Below, in pieces: positions 55,046-63,742 of a stretch of DNA of 64,000 nt. Numbering within the stretch: position 1 is the stretch's first letter; every line of letters begins with the position of its first letter. The notes beneath the pieces are model-generated. The model saw only the letters and a program-made list of their open reading frames with translations. It had not been told where the DNA came from and did no database searches. Both the position numbers and the translations under genes were made by a program. This DNA comes from Clostridium putrefaciens (GTDB taxonomy: Bacteria > Bacillota > Clostridia > Clostridiales > Clostridiaceae): NCBI RefSeq assembly GCF_900461105.1, contig NZ_UFWZ01000001.1:2170001-2234000 (forward strand). The letters are read 5' to 3'.

Positions 55046-55385
55046 TTAAATCACTCTCCTCTAAATAATAAAATTTAAGACCTTTATGATAGATTTTTGT
55101 ATCTTGTTCATAAAGATCTATTTCATTTAATCTTTTAAATCTAGCTTTAAGCAAAAGTTCTTTTATATTTTTAACTATATTTGCGTAATCACCCTTTGAC
55201 CAAACATCTACTTGAACATAATGCGCCGTTAAGCTTTCCCTATCATCTTCATAATCTTCTCCACCTGAGAAATATTCATGAAAGGTTATATAGGTTTCAC
55301 CCTTTCCAGAATACCTTTGAAAACACACAGGAATATTGAGAGGATTTAAGGCATCAATAATTAGTTTATTAATCAAACTCCTCAA
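55038..55385 (-). CDS. tail completion/terminator protein
   Basis: A 115-residue protein with ITFHEYFSGGEDYEDDRESL and AHYVQVDVWSKGDYANIVKN, typical of small proteins that close the tail end next to the connector (DUF3168-like). It overlaps both the gp10-like and the tail tube gene. Confidence 0.7.
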   Translation of the reverse strand: MRSLINKLIIDALNPLNIPVCFQRYSGKGETYITFHEYFSGGEDYEDDRESLTAHYVQVDVWSKGDYANIVKNIKELLLKARFKRLNEIDLYEQDTKIYHKGLKFYYLEESDLNG

Positions 55386-55767
55386 GCCCCCTTTGCAATT
55401 CTTCTTTAATTACATTGTTAATTTCTTTTTTATTTTCAACAACAGAGTTTTCTGCCCAATGCTGTGCTGATTGTTTACTAGTCCCCCACTCCGAAAACTT
55501 GGAGTAAAAGAACTCTGAGTTATCACCCTTATTAGGACCTATATCAACAAAGTCTACTCCGTTTTCGTTTTCTATATCTGATATCTTTATGTTATCAGCC
55601 ATGTGTTTTTTACTTAAACTTGACCTCGGAGCCTTTTTCTCCATGCTACTTTTAACCAAATCTCCTGCTTTATCAAGAGCATTTTTCTTAATTCTTTCTC
55701 CCTTTTCTCCAAGCTTATTTACTTTATCTATAAGCTCCTGCATTCCTTCAAGCTCCATTTTAGCCAC
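55369..55767 (-). CDS. HK97 gp10-like tail component
   Basis: A 132-residue protein. GTG at 55767 lies nine bases after GGAGG and is chosen as start. The region KRIKKNALDKAGDLVKSSME and FVDIGPNKGDNSEFFYSKFS followed by SEWGTSKQSAQHWAE is the usual gp10-like pattern. It overlaps the head-closure gene by eight bases and the tail terminator gene by 17. Confidence 0.8.
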   Translation of the reverse strand: MAKMELEGMQELIDKVNKLGEKGERIKKNALDKAGDLVKSSMEKKAPRSSLSKKHMADNIKISDIENENGVDFVDIGPNKGDNSEFFYSKFSEWGTSKQSAQHWAENSVVENKKEINNVIKEELQRGLEEFD

Positions 55768-56086
55768 TACTATCAACCTCCATAGCCTTGATTTCTATGA
55801 ATTTATTTACATACTTTATGTTATCAATAGAAATTATATTGTACTGCTTATCCTTAAACAAAACCCTCATTGTAGTATCAATTTCATCAGTGTATCTTAT
55901 AGTAAACTTTACAGTGTTTTCTGCCTGAACAGCTGCAGCTGCATAGTATTCCTTTCCACTTAAGTTAGTTACCGCTGCCCATACTGTTTTGTAATCTTGC
56001 CAATTCTCAACTTCAAATCCATTCTCATTAGTATTTGTAGAAAACTTTTGCAAAGTGGTTCTATGTCTTAATTCACCAATCTCCAT
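55760..56086 (-). CDS. head closure protein
   Basis: A 108-residue protein starting MEIGELRHRTTLQKFS, with NGFEVENWQDYKTVWAAVTN and MRVLFKDKQYNIISIDNI. It matches SPP1 gp16-like stoppers that seal the head after packaging. It starts four bases after the connector stop. Confidence 0.85.
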   Translation of the reverse strand: MEIGELRHRTTLQKFSTNTNENGFEVENWQDYKTVWAAVTNLSGKEYYAAAAVQAENTVKFTIRYTDEIDTTMRVLFKDKQYNIISIDNIKYVNKFIEIKAMEVDSSG

Positions 56087-56090
56087 AAAA

Positions 56091-56393
56091 TCACCAGCTT
56101 TCTTTTCTAATATTAGCTAGTATTAATTTCATTACATTAATAGTTTCTGAAATACTACCACTTTCACTTTTCATGTAATAGTATGTTCCTTCTCTTTTTT
56201 CATACATATTTGCCACTGCATAAAGAACAGCTTGCTTTGCAGTTTTGGGTATTTGTTTAAATTCAGATAAAGGATATCTTAATATATCTTCACAGATTTC
56301 TTCAGCTGTAAGAATAAAATTAGTGATGAGCGTATCTTCCTCATCACTATCTATTCTCAGATATAACTTTGCTTCTTCAAGGGTCACTACCAT
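56091..56393 (-). CDS. head-tail connector (gp6-like)
   Basis: A 100-residue protein starting VVTLEEAKLYLRIDSDEEDT, with FILTAEEICEDILRYPLSEF and AKQAVLYAVANMYEKREGTY. This all-helical pattern is typical of the phage gp6/gp15 connector that docks under the portal. Confidence 0.88.
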   Translation of the reverse strand: MVVTLEEAKLYLRIDSDEEDTLITNFILTAEEICEDILRYPLSEFKQIPKTAKQAVLYAVANMYEKREGTYYYMKSESGSISETINVMKLILANIRKESW

Positions 56394-56409
56394 ACACTCA
56401 TCACCTCCA

Positions 56410-57609
56410 TTAACTAACTTTCATTTTTAAAATTTGTACTGTTTCTGGAAGAACTAATTTACCATCTACTCTTTCTTTAGCTACAAATCCAACCATTCCA
56501 TTACCTGCAAATAATTCTTTAAGTTCTGCAAAGGAACGAGGGCCTCTATCACCAATGTTATAGTAGCTAAAGTCACCAAAGGCTATAACGGGTTTTCCTG
56601 CTGCAACTGTTGGAACATAAGCTGAAGTATAAACAGGATATCCAAGTAAACTATCGGGCTCTCCAACTTGATATGATGGCTGCCAGATATATGCGCCATT
56701 GCCATCCTTTAGTTTCCTAAGAATTGCTAATGTTTGATCATTGATTATAAATGTAGCACTTTTTCTATATGGACGCTTTAGTGTATAAATTAAATTGATT
56801 ATCTCATCAGCTGTAATTGTAGTTGCACTTGCAGCTGTAACACCAATTTCACCTCCACCAGTTGCTGCAAAAATACCTAGTGGTTTTCCTACTCCATCTC
56901 CATTTAAAAAAGCATCTTCTTCTGCATTTGCAAGAGCCTTAGCAAACTTGTTTAAGATGTAACTTTCAAGATTAAACACATTATCATAAAGAAGTTCTTC
57001 TGTAACCTTAACTGCGACGTGTAGCTTATGTGCATCAAGATTGATTTGTTCAAACTTAGCATCTCCAAAAGTTAATGCTCCCCCTTCATCAATCCAAGCA
57101 GCTGCTGGGGTAGATGCCGCAATATTTATTTTTCTTTCAGCACCGGTCTTAATTGTAGTTGCAAGTTTTCTTATGATATTTTCTTCTGTTAAACCTTCAA
57201 TTAGTCTAGTATCATACTCTGATGGAACAAGGTATCCTCCATCTGCATCAACACCTTCTTGAAGTATATTATTAATTCTTCTAAAATTAGAACGAAGAGC
57301 ATTTAGCATAGAATCCTTGTACTCAGCTGTTGCAACTCCCGTTTTAGGGTTTTCATTTGTTTGTAGCTTTGCAGGACTACTTAAGATTGGGCTACTTGTA
57401 GGCTTTGACATTTCAGCATCAATTGCTGTTAGTCTACTTTCCCTTTCAATTTCCTTAGTTAAAGACATTATATTGTTTTCCATCTTTGTATAAATAGCAT
57501 TATCTTCTTCTGAAAGCACATCACTTTCATTTCTTTTGTTATCAAGAAATGCCCTTGCATCTGCTACTGCCTTATTACGCTTTTCATATAATTCCATAAG
57601 TTTATTCAT
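56410..57609 (-). CDS. HK97-type major capsid protein
   Basis: A 399-residue protein. The N-terminal delta domain (about 1-105) is a coiled coil removed by the protease. The HK97 core includes DADGGYLVPSEYDTRLIEGL, AEEDAFLNGDGVGKPLGIFA, and FGDFSYYNIGDRGPRSFAEL near the end. GGGAGGAATTTTAA lies before the start. It forms the head shell. Confidence 0.93.
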   Translation of the reverse strand: MNKLMELYEKRNKAVADARAFLDNKRNESDVLSEEDNAIYTKMENNIMSLTKEIERESRLTAIDAEMSKPTSSPILSSPAKLQTNENPKTGVATAEYKDSMLNALRSNFRRINNILQEGVDADGGYLVPSEYDTRLIEGLTEENIIRKLATTIKTGAERKINIAASTPAAAWIDEGGALTFGDAKFEQINLDAHKLHVAVKVTEELLYDNVFNLESYILNKFAKALANAEEDAFLNGDGVGKPLGIFAATGGGEIGVTAASATTITADEIINLIYTLKRPYRKSATFIINDQTLAILRKLKDGNGAYIWQPSYQVGEPDSLLGYPVYTSAYVPTVAAGKPVIAFGDFSYYNIGDRGPRSFAELKELFAGNGMVGFVAKERVDGKLVLPETVQILKMKVS

Positions 57610-57623
57610 ATTAAAATTCCTCC

Positions 57624-58322
57624 CTAAATAAATTTAAGACGCTCTTTTAGCGCCCCAATTGATGGTTTATTTTCATTTATTTTTATACCCTTTTTGACTA
57701 TCATTTTATCAAGTAATGAATTAGTTACTGCTTTTCTGCTAAAAGCATAAGTAGTATCCTCACCTGACTTTTGCTTTTTATTATCTTTTAAAATCCCATC
57801 TGCAAAACCAAGTTCTAATGCTTTGTTTGCATTTAGCCATGTTTCTGCATCCATAAGATTAGATAATCTTACACGAGATAAAGAAGTCTTTATCTCATAA
57901 GCATTTATGATACTTTCTTTAACTTCTGAAAGCATATCAATTGCTTTTTTCATTTCCTCATCATCTCCAATTGCAACCGTAAGTGGATTATGAACCATCA
58001 TAAGTGCAGTAGGTGCCATTAAGACATTTGTTCCTGCCATAGCAATAACACTTGCTGCTGATGCTGCAATACCATCAATCTTTACAGTTATGTTTCCTTT
58101 GTAATCCATAAGCATTGCATAAATCTGACTTGCAGCAATACAATCTCCGCCGGGAGAATTTAGCCAAACAACAATATCTCCTTGTGAAGAATCAAGTTCT
58201 GCTTTAAATGCTTTAGGTGTAATTTCATCACCGAACCAACTTTCTTCTGCAATTGCACCATTAAAATATAGTGTTCTAGTATCTGAATTTTCATCTTTTA
58301 CCCAGTTCCAAAATTTTCTCAC
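57624..58322 (-). CDS. ClpP-like head maturation protease
   Basis: A 232-residue S14 protease. Strands VVWLNSPGGDCIAASQIYAM and IDGIAASAASVIAMAGTNVL carry the catalytic serine, and MVHNPLTVAIGD the histidine. The start is GTG at 58322 after GGAGGG, overlapping the portal stop by four bases (GTGA). It trims the capsid delta domain. Confidence 0.92.
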   Translation of the reverse strand: MRKFWNWVKDENSDTRTLYFNGAIAEESWFGDEITPKAFKAELDSSQGDIVVWLNSPGGDCIAASQIYAMLMDYKGNITVKIDGIAASAASVIAMAGTNVLMAPTALMMVHNPLTVAIGDDEEMKKAIDMLSEVKESIINAYEIKTSLSRVRLSNLMDAETWLNANKALELGFADGILKDNKKQKSGEDTTYAFSRKAVTNSLLDKMIVKKGIKINENKPSIGALKERLKFI

Positions 58323-59578
58323 TTTGTTCCCTCCATTCCTAAATTATTTTTATTAGCAAATATTCCTGCGTCCTGTAGCTTTGTCATATTTCCATTAATC
58401 AAATATAAATCTCCACCTTCTTCAACTGATATACGGTCTAAGTTTTCAAGTTCTCTAATGTCATTTGCACTCATCCATCCATTTTGCCTTGCAGTTGCAT
58501 ATCCACTCATACGGCTTTGATAATCGCCCCTAAGGAGCCCATCTACATTGAATTTAATGAAATATTTCTTTTTATCACTAAGAGATAATAGTGAACGTAT
58601 CATTGCTTGTTCCCACCTTGAAACCCAAGGATCTAATGTGTATTTTACAAACTCCAAAGATTGCTGTTCTATATTAGAAAAGCTAGATTTTTCAAGGTCA
58701 CCAACCATATGTGGTGGAACTCTGAAAATTCTAGCTATCTCATTGATTTGAAATTTCCTTGTTTCAAGAAATTGTGCCTGTTCTGGAGATATTGTTATAG
58801 GTGTATATTTCATACCTTCCTCCAAAACAGCTACTTTACTTGAATTGCTACTTCCACCAAAGGTTGCGTTCCAACTTTCCCTAACCCTTGTAGGGTCTTT
58901 TAGCATACCAGGATGTTCTAGTACCCCACCCGGTGCAGCACCATTAGCAAAAAATTTAGCTCCATATTCCTCACAGGCAATAGCCATACCAATTGCATTT
59001 TTAGCCATTGCAATTGGAGAATATCCTATAAGTCCATCAAATCCAAGGCCAGGAATATGAAGTACATCAGAAGGATTCAAGTTTACTATGTTTCCTTTAT
59101 TATTAGGAGCATCCTCTTTACTTATCATATAACTATAATAAAGCTTTCCCATCTCATCCCTATTTACACTCATACGATTTGGCATTAATGGATATAAAGC
59201 TACTACTTCACCTTTCCCATTTCTAATAATTTGTGCATAGGCATTTCCCCATAAAAGTAAATGAGTCATAAGGGTTTCCCTAAATACAAAGGAAGTCATC
59301 TCTGGATTTGGCTCATCATGTAATAGAAAATATAACGGACTATTTATCGCCTTTTCTTTCCCTCCATTATCAGTGTACTGATATAAATGAAGTGGTAATC
59401 CTGCCACAGCTTCAGCTAAAATTCTCACACAAGAATATACAGCAGTCATTTGCATTGCTGTTCTTTCAGTAACAGGTTTCCCAGAAGTTGTACTGCCTAA
59501 AAAGAAACCATATGCACTCCCCGCTGTTCTGTTTTTAGGCTTATCTCTTGATTTAAATATTCCAGATAAAATTCCCAT
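58319..59578 (-). CDS. portal protein (HK97 family)
   Basis: A protein of about 419 residues starting at 59578 (GAGGGGAG upstream). AMQMTAVYSCVRILAEAVAG, HLYQYTDNGGKEKAINSPLY and NEIARIFRVPPHMVGDLEKS are the typical portal motifs. It forms the twelve-part ring through which DNA enters and leaves. It is separated from the terminase by the three-gene insert. Confidence 0.93.
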   Translation of the reverse strand: MGILSGIFKSRDKPKNRTAGSAYGFFLGSTTSGKPVTERTAMQMTAVYSCVRILAEAVAGLPLHLYQYTDNGGKEKAINSPLYFLLHDEPNPEMTSFVFRETLMTHLLLWGNAYAQIIRNGKGEVVALYPLMPNRMSVNRDEMGKLYYSYMISKEDAPNNKGNIVNLNPSDVLHIPGLGFDGLIGYSPIAMAKNAIGMAIACEEYGAKFFANGAAPGGVLEHPGMLKDPTRVRESWNATFGGSSNSSKVAVLEEGMKYTPITISPEQAQFLETRKFQINEIARIFRVPPHMVGDLEKSSFSNIEQQSLEFVKYTLDPWVSRWEQAMIRSLLSLSDKKKYFIKFNVDGLLRGDYQSRMSGYATARQNGWMSANDIRELENLDRISVEEGGDLYLINGNMTKLQDAGIFANKNNLGMEGTK

Positions 59579-59693
59579 AGCAATCACACTCCCCTCTAAA
59601 ATAGACATAAGAAAAGCACCTACCGTTGTGGTAAATGCTTTTAACAATAAACACTGTTATTATGTAAAATTTTTATAGCCTTTTGCATTTTGA

Positions 59694-59909
59694 CTAAACA
59701 TCAACTTCAAGAATCTCATAATCAACATCATCATCTTCATCAATTGGATAGTCTCCAGGATTTGATAAATTCAAAATTTCCGCACCATCATGGTAGCAAC
59801 TGCATAAGTATCCTGCATAATCTTCGGCTTCAGCTTCAGAATCAAACACTTCGTCCTGCTCTTCACTACTTCCATCAGAGTATTTCATTAAAATTTTAAA
59901 CATTTTCAT
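59694..59909 (-). CDS. small acidic protein of the terminase-portal insert
   Basis: A 71-residue protein (MKMFKILMKYSDGSSEEQDE ... PIDEDDDVDYEILEVDV) with a very acidic C-terminus. AAGGAGTT precedes the start. No family is recognised. It is the last gene of a three-gene unit between terminase and portal. Confidence 0.6.
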   Translation of the reverse strand: MKMFKILMKYSDGSSEEQDEVFDSEAEAEDYAGYLCSCYHDGAEILNLSNPGDYPIDEDDDVDYEILEVDV

Positions 59910-59966
59910 ATAGATAACTCCTTTTCATAATTCTCTGTTTTACAATACCATTTCTTTGTCGCATTT

Positions 59967-60293
59967 TCAGCAGTTCTCATCGGAACTGATTACATTTTCA
60001 GTATGTTCTTCTATATCTTCATGTGCAGCATCATAATCTTTTATACCTTGAATCAGTTCAGCCTTAATTGCCTCAATTTCAGACTGAGGTAGTGCTTTTC
60101 CCTTGCTGAAGATCTTAATTAGTTTTTGAATGCCGATGGTTGCGAGAGCACCTACAGCAAGTGTAATTCCCACAACTGGCAACATTTCTTTTCTACCAGC
60201 ACTTTTCCCAGCATCAATAAGTGCCTCTATAAGTTTCTCAGGACCTCCTGCTGCTTTGGCTGCTTTTGATAATTCTGCATAATTCCATGCCAT
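59967..60293 (-). CDS. small membrane protein of the terminase-portal insert
   Basis: A 108-residue protein. An amphipathic start (AWNYAELSKAAKAAGGPEKL) leads to one hydrophobic helix (EMLPVVGITLAVGALATIGI) and an acidic helical tail. It starts two bases after the upstream DNA-binding gene, so the two are coupled. Function unknown. A membrane protein encoded with a regulator inside late phage genes suggests expression from the lysogen, for example exclusion of other phages. Confidence 0.6.
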   Translation of the reverse strand: MAWNYAELSKAAKAAGGPEKLIEALIDAGKSAGRKEMLPVVGITLAVGALATIGIQKLIKIFSKGKALPQSEIEAIKAELIQGIKDYDAAHEDIEEHTENVISSDENC

Positions 60294-60295
60294 TA

Positions 60296-60808
60296 CTAAT
60301 CCTCCTTTATTTCATCTGCATCGATTGCCTTTTTGATGGTATCCTTTATGACCTCGTCATGTTCTAACAAATGTTGATATTGTTCAATCTGCTTTTGGAT
60401 GCCTTCAATTTCTTTTTCAGTTTGAACGATTAGAGACTTTTTTTGAAGTATAGTACGATTTAAAGTTTTGATATTTTCTTTCAAATGCTTTTCAAAGTCT
60501 TCCGGTAATACACGAACATCGGTTTCGCCTTTTTTATCGCAATAACTGATAACAGCACCGGCCACTAGTCCTGCGGCTAAAGTAGCTAAACCAACCGTTG
60601 GAGACATCGTTGCCACACTAGATGTAACCTTTGGTAAATATTTCGGTGTTGCCCTTAAAAAACGCTTCAATTCATCATCAGTAACAATATTTCCGTCTTT
60701 TCGTGATGCTTGAACTGCAGTTAACCGCCCATCACGAATCCACCTGCGCACAGTTTCTGGATTAGTTTCAAGCAAATCAGCAATCTGTTTAACACTGTAT
60801 GTCTTCAT
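60296..60808 (-). CDS. MerR-like DNA-binding protein with membrane segment and coiled coil
   Basis: A protein of about 170 residues. The N-terminus is a helix-turn-helix (TYSVKQIADLLETNPETVRR, WIRDGRLTAVQASRKDGN) of the excisionase/MerR type. A hydrophobic segment (VGLATLAAGLVAGAVISY) lies at about 78-95, and a coiled coil follows (LKENIKTLNRTILQKKSLIV). The start is ambiguous: ATG at 60817 or at 60808; the latter is better spaced. Two near-perfect inverted copies of an 18 bp site flank its promoter (60824-60882), so it probably controls itself. Confidence 0.65.
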   Translation of the reverse strand: MKTYSVKQIADLLETNPETVRRWIRDGRLTAVQASRKDGNIVTDDELKRFLRATPKYLPKVTSSVATMSPTVGLATLAAGLVAGAVISYCDKKGETDVRVLPEDFEKHLKENIKTLNRTILQKKSLIVQTEKEIEGIQKQIEQYQHLLEHDEVIKDTIKKAIDADEIKED

Positions 60809-60823
60809 ATACACCATCCTTAT

Positions 60824-60882
60824 ACTACATTATAATGCTACATTTTTAGGTTTGTCAACAAAAAGTAGTATTATAATGTAGT
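60824..60882 (-). promoter_or_regulatory. promoter with inverted 18 bp operator sites
   Basis: ACTACATTATAATGCTAC (60824-60841) and GTAGTATTATAATGTAGT (60865-60882) are inverted copies with one mismatch. On the minus strand TTGACA (60853-60858) is followed by an 18-base spacer and TATAAT (60829-60834) inside the first site. Binding would block the promoter. Confidence 0.7.
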
Positions 60883-60896
60883 ATAAAAGTGTTTTA

Positions 60897-62498
60897 TTAT
60901 ATAAATAATATTCCTCTGTCATCATAAACAGAAGTACCCTCCCCATTACCACAACGAATTGCTCTATCAAGGGCCATTATAGTTGCAACAGCACCATCTA
61001 TCTTCTCCGTTGATTTTTCTTTATCTGCTTTAATATTTCCAGCTGGGTCAGTTCTAATAAAGATATTATCCATATTCCACCTTAAAACAGGGTGACCTCC
61101 ATGTGCAAGTTTCTTCTCAAGTGTTAGTTTCATAAGTTCCTTTGTAGGTGGACTCATATCTTTAAACCCTTGTCCAAAAGGCACTACTGTGAATCCCATA
61201 CCTTCAAGGTTTTGTACCATCTGAACTGCTCCCCATCTATCAAATCCTATTTCTCTGATATTAAACTTTTCACCAAGCTTTTCTATGAATTTTTCTATGA
61301 AACCATAGTGGACTACATTTCCTTCTGTTGTTTGTATATAACCTTGTCTTTCCCATACATCATAAGGAACATGGTCACGCTTTACACGAAGGTCTATTGT
61401 TTCTTCTGGTATCCAAAAATAAGGTAGTACACAAAATTTATCTTCTTCATCCAATGGTGGGAATACTAAAACAAAAGCTGTAATGTCCGTTGTACTTGAA
61501 AGGTCTAACCCTCCATAACAAACTCTCCCTTTTAAAGATTCTTCATCTACCTTAAAAGAACAGGCATCCCATTTATCCATAGGCATCCAACGGATAGCTT
61601 GTTTCACCCACTGATTAAGTCTAAGTTGCCTAAAAGAGTTTTCTTCAGCAGGGTTCTGCTTTGCAGATTCACAAGCAGCTTTTACTTTATCTATTCCAAC
61701 AGTTATTCCTATAGAAGGATTTGCTTTCTTCCACACCTTAGGATCTGTCCAATCATCTGATTCATCTGCTCCATAAATTATAGGATAAAATGTATTATCT
61801 TTTTTTCTTCTCTCAATAATATCTTTTGCCTTTTGGTGGGTTTCATAACATATAGAATTTGTATCTGTTCCAGCTGTAGTAATTAAAAAATATAGTGGTT
61901 GCATTCTAGCATCACCAGAACCTTTAGTCATAACATCAAATAGTTTTCTATTTGGCTGTGTATGAAGTTCATCAAATACTACTCCATGAATATTAAAACC
62001 ATGTTTAGAATAGGCTTCTGCTGATAACACTTGATAAAAGCTATTTGTAGGTGCATAAATTATTCTCTTTTGAGATGCTAAAATTTTAACTCTTTTACTA
62101 AGTGCAGGGCACATACGCACCATATCAGCAGCTATTTCAAATACTATAGACGCTTGCTGACGATCAGCTGCACAGCCATAAACTTCGGCCCTTTCTTCAA
62201 AATCACCACAACATAAAAGAAGTGCAACTGCGGCTGCAAGTTCTGACTTGCCTTGCTTTTTAGGGATTTCGATATAAGCGGTATTAAATTGTCTATAACC
62301 ATTGGGTTTTAGTGTTCCAAAAATATCTCTTATAATCTTTTCCTGCCAATCTATAAGTTCAAATTTTTTACCTGACCATGTACCTTTTGTATGACAAAGG
62401 GCTTCAATAAAGGCAACAGCATAATCTGCGTGTTCTTTGCTGTATATGCTACCCTTTGCCTTAAACTTAGTTTTAGTGTACTTCTTTAATTTTCTCAT
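60897..62498 (-). CDS. large terminase subunit (TerL)
   Basis: A 533-residue packaging motor. The ATPase has a Walker A-like IPKKQGKSELAAAVALL (about 76-92) and Walker B HGVVFDELHTQPN. The nuclease has CYGGLDLSSTTDITAFVLV (Asp), REIGFDRWGAVQMVQ and a late ADKEKSTEKIDGAVATIMAL (Asp). AAGGAGGTGACAGCTT precedes the start. It cuts concatemers and pumps DNA through the portal. No small terminase gene is recognised in the window. Confidence 0.94.
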   Translation of the reverse strand: MRKLKKYTKTKFKAKGSIYSKEHADYAVAFIEALCHTKGTWSGKKFELIDWQEKIIRDIFGTLKPNGYRQFNTAYIEIPKKQGKSELAAAVALLLCCGDFEERAEVYGCAADRQQASIVFEIAADMVRMCPALSKRVKILASQKRIIYAPTNSFYQVLSAEAYSKHGFNIHGVVFDELHTQPNRKLFDVMTKGSGDARMQPLYFLITTAGTDTNSICYETHQKAKDIIERRKKDNTFYPIIYGADESDDWTDPKVWKKANPSIGITVGIDKVKAACESAKQNPAEENSFRQLRLNQWVKQAIRWMPMDKWDACSFKVDEESLKGRVCYGGLDLSSTTDITAFVLVFPPLDEEDKFCVLPYFWIPEETIDLRVKRDHVPYDVWERQGYIQTTEGNVVHYGFIEKFIEKLGEKFNIREIGFDRWGAVQMVQNLEGMGFTVVPFGQGFKDMSPPTKELMKLTLEKKLAHGGHPVLRWNMDNIFIRTDPAGNIKADKEKSTEKIDGAVATIMALDRAIRCGNGEGTSVYDDRGILFI

Positions 62499-62584
62499 AA
62501 GCTGTCACCTCCTTTCCTTAAATTTAAAAAAGACTACAATTAAGTAGCCTGTAACTAAGAACAACCCCTTTTAAGGGTTGCCCA

Positions 62585-62758
62585 TTACTTTCCTGTAAAA
62601 ATAAACCTTATATACTCTTCCTCATACTCTTCAATGAAAGCTATTAATTCATGAAATCCCATCTCCGATGCAATTTTATTCACCATAGAGAGGTCAAACA
62701 TATTGGTAAGTGAAGTATCCCTAATAGCTAGTATTTGTTCTTTAATCTTATGCGTCAT
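62585..62758 (-). CDS. DUF5049 phage protein
   Basis: A 57-residue protein: MTHKIKEQILAIRDTSLTNM, then FDLSMVNKIASEMGFHELIA and FIEEYEEEYIRFIFTGK. This is the DUF5049 pattern seen upstream of terminases in clostridial prophages; function unknown. It begins one base after the DUF4314 stop. A weak hairpin follows (about 62558-62583). Confidence 0.8.
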   Translation of the reverse strand: MTHKIKEQILAIRDTSLTNMFDLSMVNKIASEMGFHELIAFIEEYEEEYIRFIFTGK

Positions 62759-62759
62759 G

Positions 62760-62987
62760 TTACTCTACCTCAATTTTGCTACAGCTATCTTCACCATAAA
62801 TAACGTTCAATCCACTACCATTATCCCATTTAACTAAAATACTACCTGCATCATCAACACCTTTTACTGTACCTTTTGTTCCTATTGGTGGTGCTTGGAC
62901 ATCATCCATCTTCACAAGTTCTATCCTTGTACCTATTGGGTATTGTTTTCTTAGCATTTCAACTCTTTCTTTACTTGGAAACTTCAT
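62760..62987 (-). CDS. DUF4314 phage protein
   Basis: A 75-residue protein; the start at 62987 has GGGAGGTACTAAGA upstream. The pattern KFPSKERVEMLRKQYPIGTR, VKMDDVQAPPIGTKGTVKGV and DAGSILVKWDNGSGLNVIYG is DUF4314, a small beta-barrel of unknown role. It overlaps the upstream gene by 17 bases. Confidence 0.82.
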   Translation of the reverse strand: MKFPSKERVEMLRKQYPIGTRIELVKMDDVQAPPIGTKGTVKGVDDAGSILVKWDNGSGLNVIYGEDSCSKIEVE

Positions 62988-63654
62988 TCTTAGTACCTCC
63001 CTTAAAAGCTGATGACCCAGAAAAATTCTGAAGGAGAATTTTACGTTCTTCTTTGTATTCTTCTCCAATGAAACCTAGGCGAAGAAGGAAACAGCGGAAT
63101 GCGTATTTCTCATTTTCTACTTCCTTTTTCTTTGAACTAATGCGTTTCTGGTTTCTTGCCATTTCACAAATTGCAGTAACAAAATGGGTATAAGCTTTTA
63201 CTGTATTACTGTCTTGCTCTCCATGAAACCAAGGAAACCTAATTCTTTCTTCAGCTTTCTCAATCGGCAAACTATCTGTAGCTAATGCCTTTTTAATAAG
63301 GTCTGCTTTTACTTCCACTAACTTTTCCAGGTTATCAAATGAGTCTTCCGTAAATAATTCAATTGACATTTCTACAACTAAACTATCTACTGTAGTTTCT
63401 AGCATTTCATTTTCAGCTACTGGTGCCTCTGAAATAAAACCTTCTTTCTCTAAAGCTTTAAGCAAAGCCTCAACTTTTTCTTTCTCTACTTGATCATCAA
63501 AAGATATGCAGCCATCTTTGCCTACAACAATATCTCCAACCTCGTAAGCCATACTAGGCATTCCTAGGTATCTTGGCCTACATTCTAATATTGCTGCAAT
63601 GGCAACAACTAGTGACTTGCGCTCTTCTCCTGTTACATTAAATTTAACTTCCAC
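62971..63654 (-). CDS. conserved prophage protein, unknown function
   Basis: A 227-residue protein starting MEVKFNVTGEERKSLVVAIA, with RYLGMPSMAYEVGDIVVGKD and IRFPWFHGEQDSNTVKAYTH. I recall such genes loosely annotated as virulence-related beside DUF4314 genes, without a known function. AAGGAGGTAC lies before the start. It is between the methylase and DUF4314 in the packaging-side operon. Confidence 0.7.
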   Translation of the reverse strand: MEVKFNVTGEERKSLVVAIAAILECRPRYLGMPSMAYEVGDIVVGKDGCISFDDQVEKEKVEALLKALEKEGFISEAPVAENEMLETTVDSLVVEMSIELFTEDSFDNLEKLVEVKADLIKKALATDSLPIEKAEERIRFPWFHGEQDSNTVKAYTHFVTAICEMARNQKRISSKKKEVENEKYAFRCFLLRLGFIGEEYKEERKILLQNFSGSSAFKGGTKNEVSK

Positions 63655-63742
63655 TTTTAAGTACCTCCTTATTTTTTGGTACTTACATATATCACTCTAA
63701 AAGGTATAAGTATCAAGTCCTTTAACCAGAATAATGTGATTC

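Noticed and set aside
62558-62583. Terminator between DUF5049 and terminase
   Set aside because: A short stem (GGCAACCCTT/AAGGGGTTG) exists but has no T-run; too weak to call.
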